A stretch of 64,000 nt of DNA from Ligula intestinalis (GCA_036362985.1 JAYGXS010000003.1:49026941-49090940), one strand, 5' to 3'. Shown: positions 32,330 to 45,200, counted from the stretch's first letter. The notes: generated by a model not told the origin, from the letters alone. Translations and numbers: made by a program.

Positions 32330-32689
32330 GGTCTGTGTTGTCGGTAAAATAATAAAATCCTTACTAAAGCAAACTTTATTGAAATTCATAAAACTCCTCT
32401 TGTTGAGACAATAGCTTGAAATTGCGGACATAAGTTATTTCACGCAGCGGAAAGATCGCTTCAGTCAGGGCAAATGCACTCTCACAGAATCTTCTGAACT
32501 CCGATGTCTAGTAATGGGGCGTGATACAGGTAGTGCACTCTCCTGTGCTTCGTTCTTAATTCACCATATGTTTCTAAGGATTGTTTTAAAAGGACAAATT
32601 ATTATTTATTATAATGACCTGGTGATCAGTGGGTCAACGCCCACACTGGGCATACATTTTTTTGTCACCTGGATGATTGAGTGTTACAC

Positions 32690-32790
32690 TTTTTTTTAAA
32701 AGTCGATTTGGCAAACACCTATTTTCAGCTAATCTTCATCAGGCCAATACAATAGCAGGGGCTAAAATGGTCAGTTATATGTAGTGTTTA
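32690..32790 (-). repeat. Solo PLE terminal repeat with hammerhead-like core
   Basis: On the minus strand: GGC, CTGATGA (32736-32742), AGATTAGCT, GAAA (32723-32726), ATAGGTGTTT, GCC. GGC and GCC can pair as stem I, and a three-pair stem III can form before the cleavage position. It is related to the terminal repeats at 38066-38285 and 41999-42205. Confidence 0.55.
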
Positions 32791-33539
32791 AATTGTTCGC
32801 AAGGAGAAAAGATGTCTCATTGCTAGTAAAAAAACAACTCCAGGGTAGATGAGAGCAGAGGTGACGACAGTAAAGCTAAAATGACCAATAATTATGTACT
32901 TATGCACCTAAATTCTGTTATCAAATCAGTGGGCGATGATGTGAATGAAAGCGACTCCACCTTTGCATAAATATCTTCACGCCTTCATGTGAAGAACTTT
33001 CAAAAAACTCTCACCATGCCATTGGTTCAGTGTACTTGACCAGAGGGCGTTGACACGTAAACAAACTTCGTGACAAGACAGCCTGAAGAACACGGGGTGG
33101 TGTGATGACAGGAAATCTTTCGGTTCGGTTTTGTGGAGGAAACAAATTTGAGAAGACCCTGCTTTCCTTGCAAAAAAACACGCATCTTCTTTCTGACACA
33201 TTTTCTTTGCGCGTAAACACTGATACTTTCCTCTAGACCCGCCGATAGTCTAGAAAATCAAACCCTACGTCGGTCATAACATTTGGCACCGATGAGATCC
33301 CCTCTGAATGACGTCAAATGAGTTGTATTATACGTGCAGTATTATACATCTGCTGTCGGGTAGACATTTATTACAATGCGCTAGGGAATATCACATTTCT
33401 ATTAAACAGAATAACTACCGTATATTTCCAGCCTCATGAAATGTCAACCAAAATCCTGAAAAGCTTTTCCAATTTGAATACATTACTAAAATAGTGTTTT
33501 CAGGTTGATTACCATGCAGCCTAATCTCAAGAGACTTCA

Positions 33540-33830
33540 ATTACATCAGAATGCTGGCCTTTGAACGATTTTTTTCTGAAGGCCTGCAAAAGACATATTC
33601 TATAAAAAGAATACTCAAGCAGTTTACACTTTTCTGCTTGATTTCCAATGCATTTATAAATAAGGATACATTTGAAAGAAAAACACAAAAATATTCTTCT
33701 TTATACTGGTTTGGTAGCAAATTACCACTTGCATCAACTTTCATAATTAAAGAAAGGATATTTTTCGTTAGGACATTTTTCCAGATCACGAAACACTCAT
33801 GCATATTACCTTGTATCCCTCACGGTGGCT
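33540..33830 (+). repeat. AT-rich repeat related to intron 2 inverted repeat
   Basis: Shares order and spacing of words with 54105-54250 (GATAGCAAATTAC, AAAGAAAGG-TAT, ATTTTTCC). Identity is moderate. No coding content is recognised. Confidence 0.4.
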
Positions 33831-34739
33831 ATGACGTAACCTCTTGCAAAGTGTTTTGAAAAGGATATACCGTTTTCTTCAAAGCGTAGATAAATGGTTG
33901 CTTTTTCTTAGACATAATGCATACAGCGTGCAGGATACAATCTGCAGAATGCATGCGCAAAGGTTGATAGTGTTAAAATCAGTCAGCTATTTTTAGAGAA
34001 TTTTTAAATTCGGAAATGTGCTCTTAATTCAAGGAAGAAGTTGAAGGCGAAGTCTGCTACAAAATGAGTCCAAAACGAAGACATTTATACATGGTTTGTA
34101 TAAAATATGGTTGCATTGGTAATTGCATCAGAAACCGTTGAAGAAAACGCTCTATTATGAAACAATCACTTTTTATAGAGTACTATTTTCACAAACGTTC
34201 AGTTAAGAAGCTCGTTCAGATGCCGGCATCTTGATTCGACTCATCTACCTCATCTACAACGCGTACTAAATTAATTTGTTCGAATTAACAACAAATTTTA
34301 GAATTTCGGTCCGCACTTCATGAGATAAACAATCTACTGAATATGGGTCTTTGGTAGCGGTAGGTTATGTGACCTCTCAGCATTATGAGTAAAAAGAAAC
34401 ACTCCATAATACAAGGGATTTCTCCATAACTTCCAGGAAAGTTAAGATCAGGACTAAAATTAGGGTTTAAGGTAGGATTAGGATCAAATTTGGTTTTACG
34501 GTCAAGGTTTGGGTTTGGGTTATGGTTCATGTTTGAGTTAGGACACGGGAACTGGCACCATTGGTACCGTTTCCGGACCGTTTCTATTCCCTTGGGGGGG
34601 GGGGGAATGGGGGAGGCAGGCGGACCACATAACCGACTCTGTTTTGGGACCTGAAAACAAAACTATCTCATCCAATGGATTGGGGAAAAGAGCACTGAGA
34701 GATCCGTAAGTCATCCAGGTCTCTTGAAATCTGCTTAAG

Positions 34740-34870
34740 TCCACCGTAATGCTATGTACCTTGACTGCGAGCCACCGTGCAGCTGCTGACAGGGCTCGAG
34801 AATGGGCTACAAGGCAGAGCGGGACGAGTGAGATCCGTTAGCGCTCGGTGAACGTTAATCAACAAGTGCC
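34740..34870 (+). repeat. Repeat related to 20105-20230
   Basis: AGCCACCGTGCAGCTGCTGACAG and the following ACAAGGCAGAGCGGGACG align with 20130-20200. In both places a degenerate TTAGGG-like tract lies within a few hundred bases. Confidence 0.5.
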
Positions 34871-35589
34871 ATACAAATTTTACGGCAGAACGTTATCGAG
34901 GCAACCGCAGCCAACCAGGGTGGCATTTACTATATGCAGAACTTTTCATGCACAAATAAGGCCTTCGTTTAGCATCCCTCAATGGATGGAGATACATTGG
35001 ATCGAGTGAGAAACAAATTATAAGACTTACAAGCTAAGAATAGTAGAGAGAACGCTCCGCCCGATGATTGGCATCGGGAAGGAATGACATGAAATCTACA
35101 CCCTATATTACGCTGGTATTGATACAGATGTCTACTATCTTGTTCGTTTATACTCACAACTAGTAAAAATCCTAGATCAAAGACGGTGTTTCAGGCTACG
35201 TTGGACCTTATCACCAATATCAGTTGGGACTTCATAAGATGCCTGATTTTCTATGCAACGCATATCATTCGCTAACTCTTTGAATGTTTTTAATATCTTT
35301 CCCTTTCTCATATATGAATGTTTAGTGGCAGGTCTTCCTTTGCGGTCCTGCCGAAAGTTGACAAAAATGTACACAGCAGCCGGAAATTCGTGCAAAATGT
35401 TGAGAGTTGATGAGGATTAATAATCACTCGCAAACCGGCATTAACGCATCTGCGAAAACTTTGAAAAAATAATGAAAAACATTCGGCAAATCTGTAACTT
35501 AACAGAAATATAAAAAGTACTAATGGCTATTTCAGAAAACAAATTAGCACAGGAATATCTAAGTTTGCAGACATACAGAATAGCTATAA
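34871..35589. other. Intergenic DNA, nothing firm
   Basis: The stretch 35400-35490 resembles 12650-12770, so it is part of the AT-rich repeat family. A 72-codon minus-strand frame at 35177-35395 has no recognised motif. Confidence 0.35.
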
Positions 35590-36930
35590 ATTTGACCAGT
35601 TAATATAATCTTCAGGTAAATGTATAACCGTACTATTCTCTTTTATTCAAAATAAATTTTCTTGAGACGAATGTCTATGTACATATTTCAAGTATAAGAT
35701 TAAATTGATTGAAGACAGTCCCTTAAATTCTGGCAACTGTTTGGCCATTTTCAGTGTTTTCAAGCTCACTTCCACTTTTGCATATCCTTTTCGATGTTTT
35801 CTCAATATCTCTAGAATGAGATATTTCCTGAAAGAATTTACCAAAATCTGAAAAGTTTGAATATGAGTTCTTATACAGATAGTCATCTAGGCCAAATTTC
35901 TAAACTGTGCGAAACACCAAAGCTCATTGGCAAAGAAAAAGAATGTCAACAAAGGAGTTTGATATTATTATGCCTAAGATTAATTAAGAAAACTTTCTAC
36001 AGTAGGTTACTTCTATAAAAAGTACTTAACTCAGCTGTTTAGCGAAGGAATATCTGTGCATTTTACCTCGTTTCAAGTTATCGTCACGATAAAGGTAGAA
36101 TTTTTAACAGTTTTATAAATTTACCTGAGAATAAATGATACAATTTTCGGCTGAAAATTAAAGAACTCACATTCCTCTTTATATTGAAGCGTTTTTCACC
36201 AGCGTTGATTATTTTTACACCCCGTTCTGTGATTACGAATTCAAAAAGAGTGGCCAAATATAAAAGAAGATTTTGCATAAATTGTTAAACGTCTGTCTGT
36301 ACCGCTTCTAAATTGCGCATAAGCGGAAATTATTTTGCACTAAAAAGCATCTTCCCACATGATTTAGATTGAATTAAATTTTTGCTTAACTTCATTTGCG
36401 CCATAAAATAAAGGCTTATTTGGCAACCGTTCGAAATCTTCGATGCGGTAAAAAGTACGGTCAAAACTCTTTTTCAATGCATTCCGTGAAATAGAACCAC
36501 AAAAAGTAGTAAAAAAAGATTATGAAACCTGAAATTTTTCCTTGTTTCTGAAAAGAAATGTGATTACTGCAACTTAGCTTCACTTGAGTTTCATCAATTT
36601 AAGTCTAAATTTTCCGGTATTGGAAGGGATATATTTTAAACTTTTCTTGCTAACGTTGGGGTCATCCCTTAGCATGACGCATAAAAATGGAAGGTTTCGT
36701 GCGGCAATACTAAAAAACATGAGCAATTTGTTCGATATCAGATAACCTCTGAGTTCGCCATAATCCTGCCTGTCGTCTTCAAGTATGCTGAAATGAACGG
36801 GCAGTTTTTCTTGCCAAACGGCATTCTCAGGATTAAATACACCCATTAGGTCAAAATATCACGACCCAATTTATGCTAAACGACCAAGTTCAATTTCGAC
36901 CATGACATTGCATGAATTACTTTACCTATT
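35590..36930 (+). repeat. AT-rich interspersed repeat, longer copy
   Basis: Its left part (35740-35960) and right part (36690-36920) match 13380-13610 and 13620-13860. The middle of about 700 bases is absent from the shorter copy, which suggests an internal deletion there or an insertion here. Confidence 0.6.
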
Positions 36931-38065
36931 GTACTGAGCCCAGTATTTGTCATTTTTCATGCGCCGTAGTGTGCACCTCATTGCCATAATACGCGGAATT
37001 ACGGCCCCATTGTAACGATATCGGCGAAGAAGTAACTTAATTATCATTTCCTTGGGCATTTTTATAATTGTCAGAGCCATTAGCCGAATTGCCTGAGACA
37101 CACTCAACCACCCCTGCTTCTCTTCCTCATTTATGCAGCAAAAATAGATATAAAGATGAATGGAAGAAGGGCCTTCCGTTGATTTTTCGGAGAAAGCGGC
37201 TGTAGTGATCACAGTGGTATGGTTCTCATTTGTACAAAGTCTGCTTTTGCTATTATGTTTGCTATAAATTTGTCTTTATTCAAATTTACTGAAATATATG
37301 CATGTTAGTAGCGTTGCGGCCCTTTCTTGCCCCGAGAATTGTTCCGTTTCAACTGTCGGTGACATTGAGGGATCTGCTGACATGGCAGTTAAGGCTGCCC
37401 TTCTATGACGGCTAGTAAGCCAGAAGGGGTCAATCTAGTCTCATTCTGTATAAGTCTCACAAGTTAGCGTGGGATCAGGCTATCGATCACTTTTAATTTC
37501 AAAGGAGTCGCGCCCAAAACGTATGCAGGATGGGGGCGAAGAGGGGGGGGGGGGTGGTATGCACACGTAAGCCACCAAACGCCACACCAAGCGAATTCTG
37601 CTATCGAGTACGTGTATAGAGGATACCAAAATTAGTTTTCACTTAAGGCGTGACAATATACTATTTCCTTCTAAACATGCCTATATAAATTCTCAGGATG
37701 CTTTAGGAAAGAAGGTGAAAATTTCAAACGCGCGTGGGCTGCGTCTAACTCCGTGAGGTAGCGTAGCATCACCAGATTTGCTGACCAGACCCAAGAGCAC
37801 CCAGTCGCGATCGAGGATGGAGTCAAGCGAGAGTCTGCGAAAGAGGGCGAACGTCATCAACCAGCCATATCCAACCCCAGGTGGTGCACTAACCGAGGCC
37901 CGAAACAGCAACCAGTTGGTTAGAAGTCCAACACTGTAATCGAATGCTCATATCTTTTAGATAGACAATAATAACATAAAAAAATTCTTGTTAAATTTGC
38001 CGATACAGCTTTATCGACAAAAAATTCGGAACCAAGCGCCGAGTTGGAAATTTAGGAGTTTGCAC
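36931..38065. other. Intergenic DNA with a degenerate SINE-like copy
   Basis: No gene seen. The minus strand at 37690-37915 contains GTGCACCACCTGGGGTTGGA and ATGGCTGGTTGATGACG, close to the repeat at 19985-20230. A 12-G run lies at 37543-37554. Confidence 0.45.
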
Positions 38066-38285
38066 CTATAGTTCTGCGAAAATTACCATTTAACTATTGA
38101 AAAGTCATATTGGCAAACAATTGTTTTCAGTCATTCATCATCAGGCCGGTCCAGTGACATGGTGAACAAATGATAAGTTAGTTGCAGCGTTCATATGATC
38201 GTCGGGTTGGGCGGGGGGGGGGGTGGGAGAACGGGGGTTGCTTGATGGGTATAATTAGGCATCTGGATTTCCCTCCTCTCCTGAA
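38066..38285 (-). repeat. PLE terminal repeat, downstream copy
   Basis: On the minus strand: GGC, CTGATGA (38139-38145), TGAATGACT, GAAA (38126-38129), ACAATTGTTT, GCC. GGC/GCC can form stem I, and AAC/GTT stem III closes over AATT, so three of the hammerhead features are present, but stem II is not evident. An 11-G run is at 38213-38223. Confidence 0.65.
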
Positions 38286-38589
38286 TGCGGGCACCAGCGC
38301 GTGAAGAACGTTGGTTGTGATGCGCAGAGAAGATGTTGAGATGTTATCACGGTCAGCGGGTTGAGGTCTGTATGTCAGCCGCGCAGCGTGCGCTTGACTT
38401 TTCTCTGTGGCTTAATTTTGTGTGTTTTCATACGACCTGGCTTCAGGAGGCTTGGGATTTCCGCGTGCAGTCGGCCAAGGGAGGCAGATGGCGTGTACCA
38501 ACACCTTTTGACAGCATAAAATGGGTTTTGATAACCGAATTGTCACTGCCTCTGCTGTGGCTAACACCCATTTGCACAGGCCCTTAAGT

Positions 38590-38870
38590 AGTGTTTCTGC
38601 GTGTGATATATGACCCGAAAGGCTTCTCTGGCGTCCACTTAGTGGTTCATATCAATTAGGTGGGCGAGGATTGAGCTTGAAATCGATCTATTCTCTCCTT
38701 TGCTGAGCCAAGCTGGTGTGTGCTCGCGTACTCTCTTCTTCAGATGTCACATTGTTCGGCCAATATATACCGCTCCACAGGAGCAGGTGAAAGAATAGGT
38801 GCACGTCGATTTGGCCTGTAACGGTAGTCTGTCTTTACCTCCCATTCGTGTGTGTGTGTGTCGTAGCCCA
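38590..38870 (-). pseudogene. PLE GIY-YIG domain
   Basis: In the minus-strand frame a YSFTCSCGAVYIGRT word, then LKKRVREH, form the GIY-YIG core with the YIG intact. It is followed by ISSSILAHLID, typical of this PLE lineage. A stop inside the helix after YIGRTM breaks the frame. The polymerase part lies upstream beyond the nested insertion. Confidence 0.8.
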
Positions 38871-40040
38871 TAGTTGGATCAGGAATTCCCGCCGGAATCC
38901 AAACTGGGAGTAGTTGGGAGACGGAGAAAAGCCGCGACCTCGACCGGCTTAAGCCACAGGTCCGCGGGAGTGAGGTGGGTGCCTGGCCGAGAACTGCAGG
39001 CGAACAGATGACGGCAGTCATGTGGCGAGACGCCGCAGTCGGGACATCAGTCGGGTATGGATGGGTCGAGCCGGTGCTGGTACTGGCGAAGGAGCATGCA
39101 GTAGCCACTGCGTAGCTGCGCCAGGGTACAGCGAATGACCCTCGGGAGATGTCGTTCCGAGGCCGCAATCAGAGGTGGATAGCCACCCAAAAGGACCGGG
39201 GGACGGTAACCTCGTTTCTCCTCGACAACGAATCTTTGGTGGAGACGCTGGAAGCCTATCTTGGTGGCAGAGCTATCAACAGGTAGATCCGCGAGAGACG
39301 AGGCAACAGCTTCCTTGTGGAGTGCTCGAATAGACGGCCGGACGTTGCGGCAGGGCTCGGGAGCGGTGCAACGGTGATGATTGGGATGGCCGGGTTGCGA
39401 ACAACACCACCAGAACTGCTGGCTAAGGAGAGTGTTATGATGGGCGACCGGTAGAACAGAAGCCTCCGCATGAAGATTATCTATAGGCGACATTTTATAG
39501 CAATCCATGATCGTGCGGAGGGCAGCGTTTTGGGCTGACTGGAGGCGGCGGAGGCTGGAAGAGCTCATCGTAGGAGACCAGATTGATGCCGCATAAGTGA
39601 GGTGCGGATTGGCCAGCACCTTGAAAGCAGTCGACAGAGTCTCTTTCGCGCAGCCTCAGGATGTGCCCGCTAGAGCCTTGGGGACCTTGATGCAGCGGCT
39701 TACTTTGCTTGCGGTCTCCCTGGCATGGTCTGCGAACGTGAAGAGCGGATCAAAACGCACACCAAGGAGTTTAGGCTTGCGGACGAGCGGTAAGGACGCC
39801 CCATTGACGGTGATGACCGGGTGACGATTGAACTCCTTCGGATCAAGCGTAAAAACAGTTACGGACGACTTGGCTGCCGAGATCGTCATTCCGCGCTGGG
39901 TGAGGAAGTTTTCGAAAACAGGCATGAACTCCGTGAGGAGCTGTGCAGCCTGATCGATGTCATGGTGCCGGCAAAAGAACGTAACATCGTCCGCATAGGA
40001 TACCACTTGCACAGGTGCCCGGGGGAGATAGTGAGTGAAG
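38871..40040 (-). mobile_element. Nested non-LTR retrotransposon 3' end
   Basis: Minus-strand frames: HYLPRAPVQVVSYADDVTFF (catalytic YADD), SSVTVFT, KLLGVRFDPLFTFADHA (39656-40040), then a long frame (39047-39619) with LTYAASIW and LRRLQSAQNAALR. In another frame follows a C-terminal zinc-knuckle region with CPDCG and HDCRHLFAC and the LWLKP word. It lacks the endonuclease and first polymerase motifs, as expected for a 5'-truncated copy. The Jockey/I-like assignment is from motif memory. A short 3' tail with CACACACACA lies before the PLE resumes. Confidence 0.8.
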
Positions 40041-41720
40041 AATAAGCATAAGTTTGCCACCGGGAAGGCACTTGTGATTGCTGTCCTCAGGCGTCGTCTT
40101 ACCAGTTCACATGCTGCGTTTCCCATAAAAGGCAGTCTGATGAATAGACCTTTCTTTTCCGCCGTTGCACCTGCAGCCTTTGTGACACGCTCAGTGATGT
40201 TCCGAAGGATGAACCTTTCTGGATAGCCATTTTCATGGACTGTGTTTTGTAGCTGTTAAAATTGTACTTCCACTATTTCAGGAGAGCAGATATGGGGTAT
40301 TCTCGCTGCCATTCTCTGGACTAAGGTCCGTTTGAGTTTAAGGGGAACGAAGCGGTGGAACTTAGCGTATTGCCTCGTCCAGGTTTTATTTCTGAATATT
40401 CGGCGTTGTATTGAACCATCCTCCTGTAAGAGAATATCTAGGAAAACGATTTTGTTGTTGGCCTCCGTTTCCGCTGTACATGTTAGCGCCGTGTGGGCTA
40501 TATTAAACGTTTTTTTCGACTAGACCATCGATATCAGTGGTCTTATTTGTCAGGCAAAAGATATCATCCACGTATCGACCACAGAACTTCTGGTCATTGA
40601 TAGTGTCTTTGAGCTTCGTTTCCTCGATCTTGCCCATGAAGACATTTTTCGAGGAATGGTCCAAGTGGTGAGCCCATTGCCACTCCGTCTATTTGCCTCT
40701 ATAGCTGGCCATTACAGAGAAACTGACAGTGTACAGCACGTCAGTAGTCCTTTTAGCATGTCCAGTGCCACCCCTATTTGGTAGTTTGTGTCTCGCATAA
40801 AGTCGCATAGGTACCCTATGGTTTCAACTACCGGTACGTTGGTAAATAGTGAAAACAACATCATCGTTTCACCAATGCAAGTATCCTTGATAGCCTCGGC
40901 GAAGTAAAACTCTTCTTTCAGGCTTCTGGGGGATAGGCGGGTCTGAGGTCGCTTTTACTTTGCGACAAGCCATTTGCCATGGCGTGGTACGGCGAGTTTT
41001 TCATGTCCAAGATAGGACGAAGGGACACGCCTTATAAATGAATTTTCGGGAGGCCATATGGTTTTGGTATTGTAGTACTAACCAATCTTAGTCCCTCCAG
41101 CTCTTTGTCAGATAAAACTCCGTCTTTTTGAAGCTCTTAGTAATTTTGTCAGTTTGTCCTCAGCAGCCTTGATCCGGTATTTGTCTTTATCAGGTTTTGA
41201 AATTGTAGTGCGATTCGATAATATTTCTTTTAGTTTCGCCACATAATCTTTCTTTTACCTCAGCACAATTCCCGAACCCTTGTCCCATCTTGTAAGTGAT
41301 ATATGTTCATTTCGGCGAAGCTCCTTAGGACTATCGAGATGGGCTGTGGTTAGGGCGCCTATGAGTCTTGTAGCCTTCCTTAATTATTGTTGAAAGCAAT
41401 TCACAAGAGTCGATTTGAGGTAATCAACTTCTTTGGGCTTGGGAGTTTTAGTTCCGAAGTCTGACTGAAGAGACTTTCGAATTGTATTTGGAGATTTAGT
41501 TGTGCAATGCAAAACTTAGGACCCAGAAATAGTACTTATAGAAGCGTTTTATCAAGACGTAGTGACGAGCGGTTATGCACGTATCGCTGCGGATTGTTTG
41601 GAAGTACTGTCTGCAGTTTCGCTGGGTGGACGCTTCGTAGAAGCTTAGTCCAATGGACTTCGGTTCCCTTATTTTTGACTGTCCGTACGTAGTTTTCAAC
41701 GGCTAGTCTCTTAGGACTTC
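40041..41720 (-). pseudogene. PLE reverse transcriptase region
   Basis: The degenerate minus-strand frames show FLGPKFCIAQ near 41510, GVAMGSPLGP near 40690, then after a frameshift NVFMGK and RYVDDIFCLT (the catalytic YVDD), IVFLDILLQEDG, LPFMGNAACELVRRRLRTAI and FPVANLCLFF, in the order known for PLE polymerases. Frameshifts at about 40670 and 40500 and several stops interrupt it. The last motif abuts the nested element. Confidence 0.8.
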
Positions 41721-41998
41721 CGAGATAGTCGACAGCAACAGTTTTCTAGCACAGGTTCCACTGGAGTTCCTTAATTCCAGCGCTAACTGTGTCCACATTA
41801 CTTTCTGCATATCTTCCTAACGTGGCTGAAGTGGGGATGATATGGTTCCTCCACGGGTTTCGCCAGTAGTGCTTTGGATATTTCCTGCGATCAATGCATC
41901 TTGATATGAATTTCGAACTTGCATTTGCCTCCGCATGTCTGGTGTTAAACTTACGGAAGTCATTGAGTTCCTTTTACACTCAGAGATCTTTGGACCGT

Positions 41999-42205
41999 CG
42001 TAGTGCTGCAAAAATTACCATTTGACGATTGAAAGTCAGATTGGCAAACAATTGTTTTCCATCAATCACCATCAGACCGGAACAGTGACATGGAGAATAA
42101 ATTTTTTAACTAATTGCAGCATTTATATGATTGTCAGGTTGGGGGGGGGGAAGAGGATTGTTGGGTGGGTGTTATTAAGCACCTGGATTCTCCCTCGCTA
42201 AAGAT
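41999..42205 (-). repeat. PLE terminal repeat, upstream copy
   Basis: Same content as 38066-38285, at roughly 80 percent similarity by eye. Here the core reads CTGATGG instead of CTGATGA, so this copy has lost an invariant base. A 10-G run lies at 42141-42150. Confidence 0.7.
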
Positions 42206-45200
42206 GCTGTCTTTTGAAAAACTCACCCTTCTGCCCTGATAAAATGCCTGCATGTACCATTAAAATAAAATTTTTAACAGTTATGTTTTTAAAAACGCCT
42301 ATTTCAACCTCTTACTGAACAAATTGTGGAATATGTGTGTTTCCAAACAGAAGTGTCTTAAAAATTCATTTTAGTAATACGCTCAGCCGTATTATAATAA
42401 TTTTAACTGCGGTATAGTAACTGTAAAATTAAGTTAATCGAAAGACTGCCAGATCGAAGGTAATGGCTTTTAAACTAGCTCCAGACATATTGCGTGACAA
42501 AGAATCTGAAATATTTCCTTAAATTTCCGATTAAGCGCTTGGTCTGACGTCTTTTGTTTACCGACAAAACCACATCAGCAAACGTAGCAGGGTTATTCCA
42601 TCTTACTATCGTTAAGCTAGAAGACCTTTGCTTTTGCCCTAACAGGTCATGCGACTCCAGAAATTTCCGCTTGTTCGTTCACATTATATTAATGTTTTGA
42701 CGGGTTTTTCATTTAGTACTCCTTGTGGATTTGTCTTTTAAGTACGGCTAAAATATTTACCGAGCACGTCTTGGAGACTAATTTGGGATCGATGTAGTGG
42801 CAGGTGGTTTAATTGTAGTAGAAAATGAATGCCATATACAGGTTTTCGTCTCTGCATTTCATGAACTAAGGAACGCTTATTCTGTTTTTGAAGTAGTATA
42901 GCTATGAAACAATAATATGTGTGACCAAACGTTACAAACGATTTTTGCCCTCTATAAAAGAATTTCCAACAAGGGAATTTCAGAAGCAATAATACATTAA
43001 TTTACTGTTCCGTTCTTTCTAAAGAAACAGTTTTTGAGTGAGATGCACGGGCTGCAAAGCGCTATAAAAATGTTTCCCTTTCCAAGAAATGAGGAAAGTA
43101 CAAATATACTATTCTTGTACCTCTGTCAAAAGTAAACAACATGATCTACGAAATGAGCTTAGGAATCCATCCTTGAGCATCCTAACAGTTTTCCTAACAA
43201 ATATAAAAATATTTGAAGTTACTTTGAATATGGGACTTGCACAAGGCAGCCTAGGGATAGTCCTAATTCAGGTTGTTTGAACTTTTAAAAATCTATGGCA
43301 TGGGTGGTACATTCTAGAGCGTCAGACAAATTCAGAAGCAGAAAACCCGCCTTAACACTACCTCTCTTGTCAGACAACCTGTGGATTTTACCCTCACCCC
43401 AGCCCTCTCTTCTCTCCACGTAGTCCGCAAATGGTCATTCCCTAGTTTCTGGAAAACTTCTACTATCGTGCCTGTCTTTCAATGGACATAACTACTGGGG
43501 CGTTTTAATAGGAGCTTTCCCAACACCCAAGCCTAAATGTTTTTGGGTTTATTATTATCCTGCCACGCTCTCTGGAAAGAACCTAGAAAAGCAAGTCTAG
43601 TTACGGCAGGGGTAATATGGGCTCCAGCAAAGCTAATAGCTATAAAATTATATAAACCTCCCAGGATGAATTGGGCACGATTTGGATCCAGTGGCTTAAT
43701 CAGGTTAAGAAAATGCCTCATTTTTTGGAGGGGGGAAATGAGAGGAGAGAATGGTTATCTCGCTGATTAATTCTTTTGCTGTGAAATAAAAAACAATGTT
43801 TTTATTCATTCAGCAAAATTTTGTGAGGTATACAAATTCTAGTTTTCAAAAAATTAACCAATTACTTAGAGTCAGTCAGTCGGAATGAAGCTCTGGCATC
43901 GTAACATGTGTCCGACCTTTGAATTAATGCCCGTGTTGTCAATACGATAATTAATTCAGCCCTTTATCCTACTATTTTCTACACTTTTATCCCACGTATC
44001 TGAGTAATTCCTGCTCAAGTATTCAAAGAACTTTTCGAATATGCCTACAAAGTTTAATAAGAACCGATTCACTCCAAGTTTTATTTCTGAGGAAAGAAAA
44101 AAATCTGAATTGATAAAATTTGAGTACGTACCAAAGAACAAAGAAGAAGCATCATTCAGTTGTGTAAGGATGCAGAATTACCTATCCGCGCTTTTAGCTA
44201 GTACCTTAGGCTGTCTGTCTAGTAAACACTGCAAAAGATATATCCGAAATTAATGCGTTTCGTATCAACATGTTTGCCAAAAATTAGTCACTTATAACAT
44301 AATTCATCTGGAATTGTAATCTTCAAATCAAAATAATTAATTACAAATGGTTAAGAGTCTTTGGTTGACTAACTTAGTTACTAGTACATTCGTTTAACGA
44401 AACAAAGGTATTTTTTGCCTTTATTTGGTAAAAAGGGTGCATAGGTCATTATTCTTAAAGATAATTACGCATTTTAGTTATCCCTATGAGGCTGAGTCAT
44501 TCAGAAATCTGAAAAAACCTTTAAAAATCGTCGTTTTCATGAACTCAGACATTCCTACGTGCCGATATGCAATCACAGGTCCATTCTCTGCGATTCTAAT
44601 TTACCCTACAAGTTGGGTTAGCTTTTCAAGAAAGTTACTTTCGTTTGATAAATATGCCCATCATTCTGGCTCGCCATTAAAAACCAGACATCTCACTATC
44701 AATGTGAACAACAGACCGTTCTAGGACGTTTCAAAACATCACTGTCAACGCACGTGAGTCAACCACAGTAGTTCCATCTCGCTGAAAAATGAGCAATTTT
44801 CAGTTTGCACCTTTCGGGCAAGTGAAACCTTTGAAACTTATTGTAGGCTTTATCACTTTTTCCCCACGTAGATGGGCTCTTTTACCGAATACCCGAACAT
44901 TTACGGTTATGGGAGCCCCCTGCAGTCTTATATAAACACCCATTGTCTTTCTCCAAAACGATGGAACAAACAGCCGCATCAAAAAGAAACTGTTGTGAAA
45001 TTACTTCGTGCATTCAATAGTCACTGACTTGCCGGTAACCAAAGGTATAAAGGTTTGTTATCAATAGAAGACCATACGATGCCTACTGAGAAAAGAGGAG
45101 ATATTATGCAAGAGATAGTAACCTTACTGGAACTCAGCATCTTTTGCCTTTCGGATAACTGCCCACGCGAGCAGAGGTTTCCCCCGCGGTGAAAAATTTC

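Larger units (their letters stand above)
38066..42205 (-). mobile_element. Penelope-like element with direct terminal repeats and nested non-LTR
   Basis: Terminal repeats of about 210 bp lie at 38066-38285 and 41999-42205 in the same orientation (ATTGGCAAACAATTGTTTTC, then a G-run). Between them the minus strand carries, in order, an N-terminal region (41400-41720), polymerase motifs (40130-40720), a nested non-LTR retrotransposon 3' end (about 38870-40040), and the GIY-YIG domain (38590-38870). Removing the nested part would make the PLE about 3 kb, close to family size. Frameshifts and stops are spread throughout, so it is inactive. Confidence 0.85.

Noticed and set aside
43350..43510. Possible non-LTR polymerase scrap (FWKTSTIVPVF)
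   Set aside because: One short word resembles a polymerase motif, but no neighbouring motif supports it.
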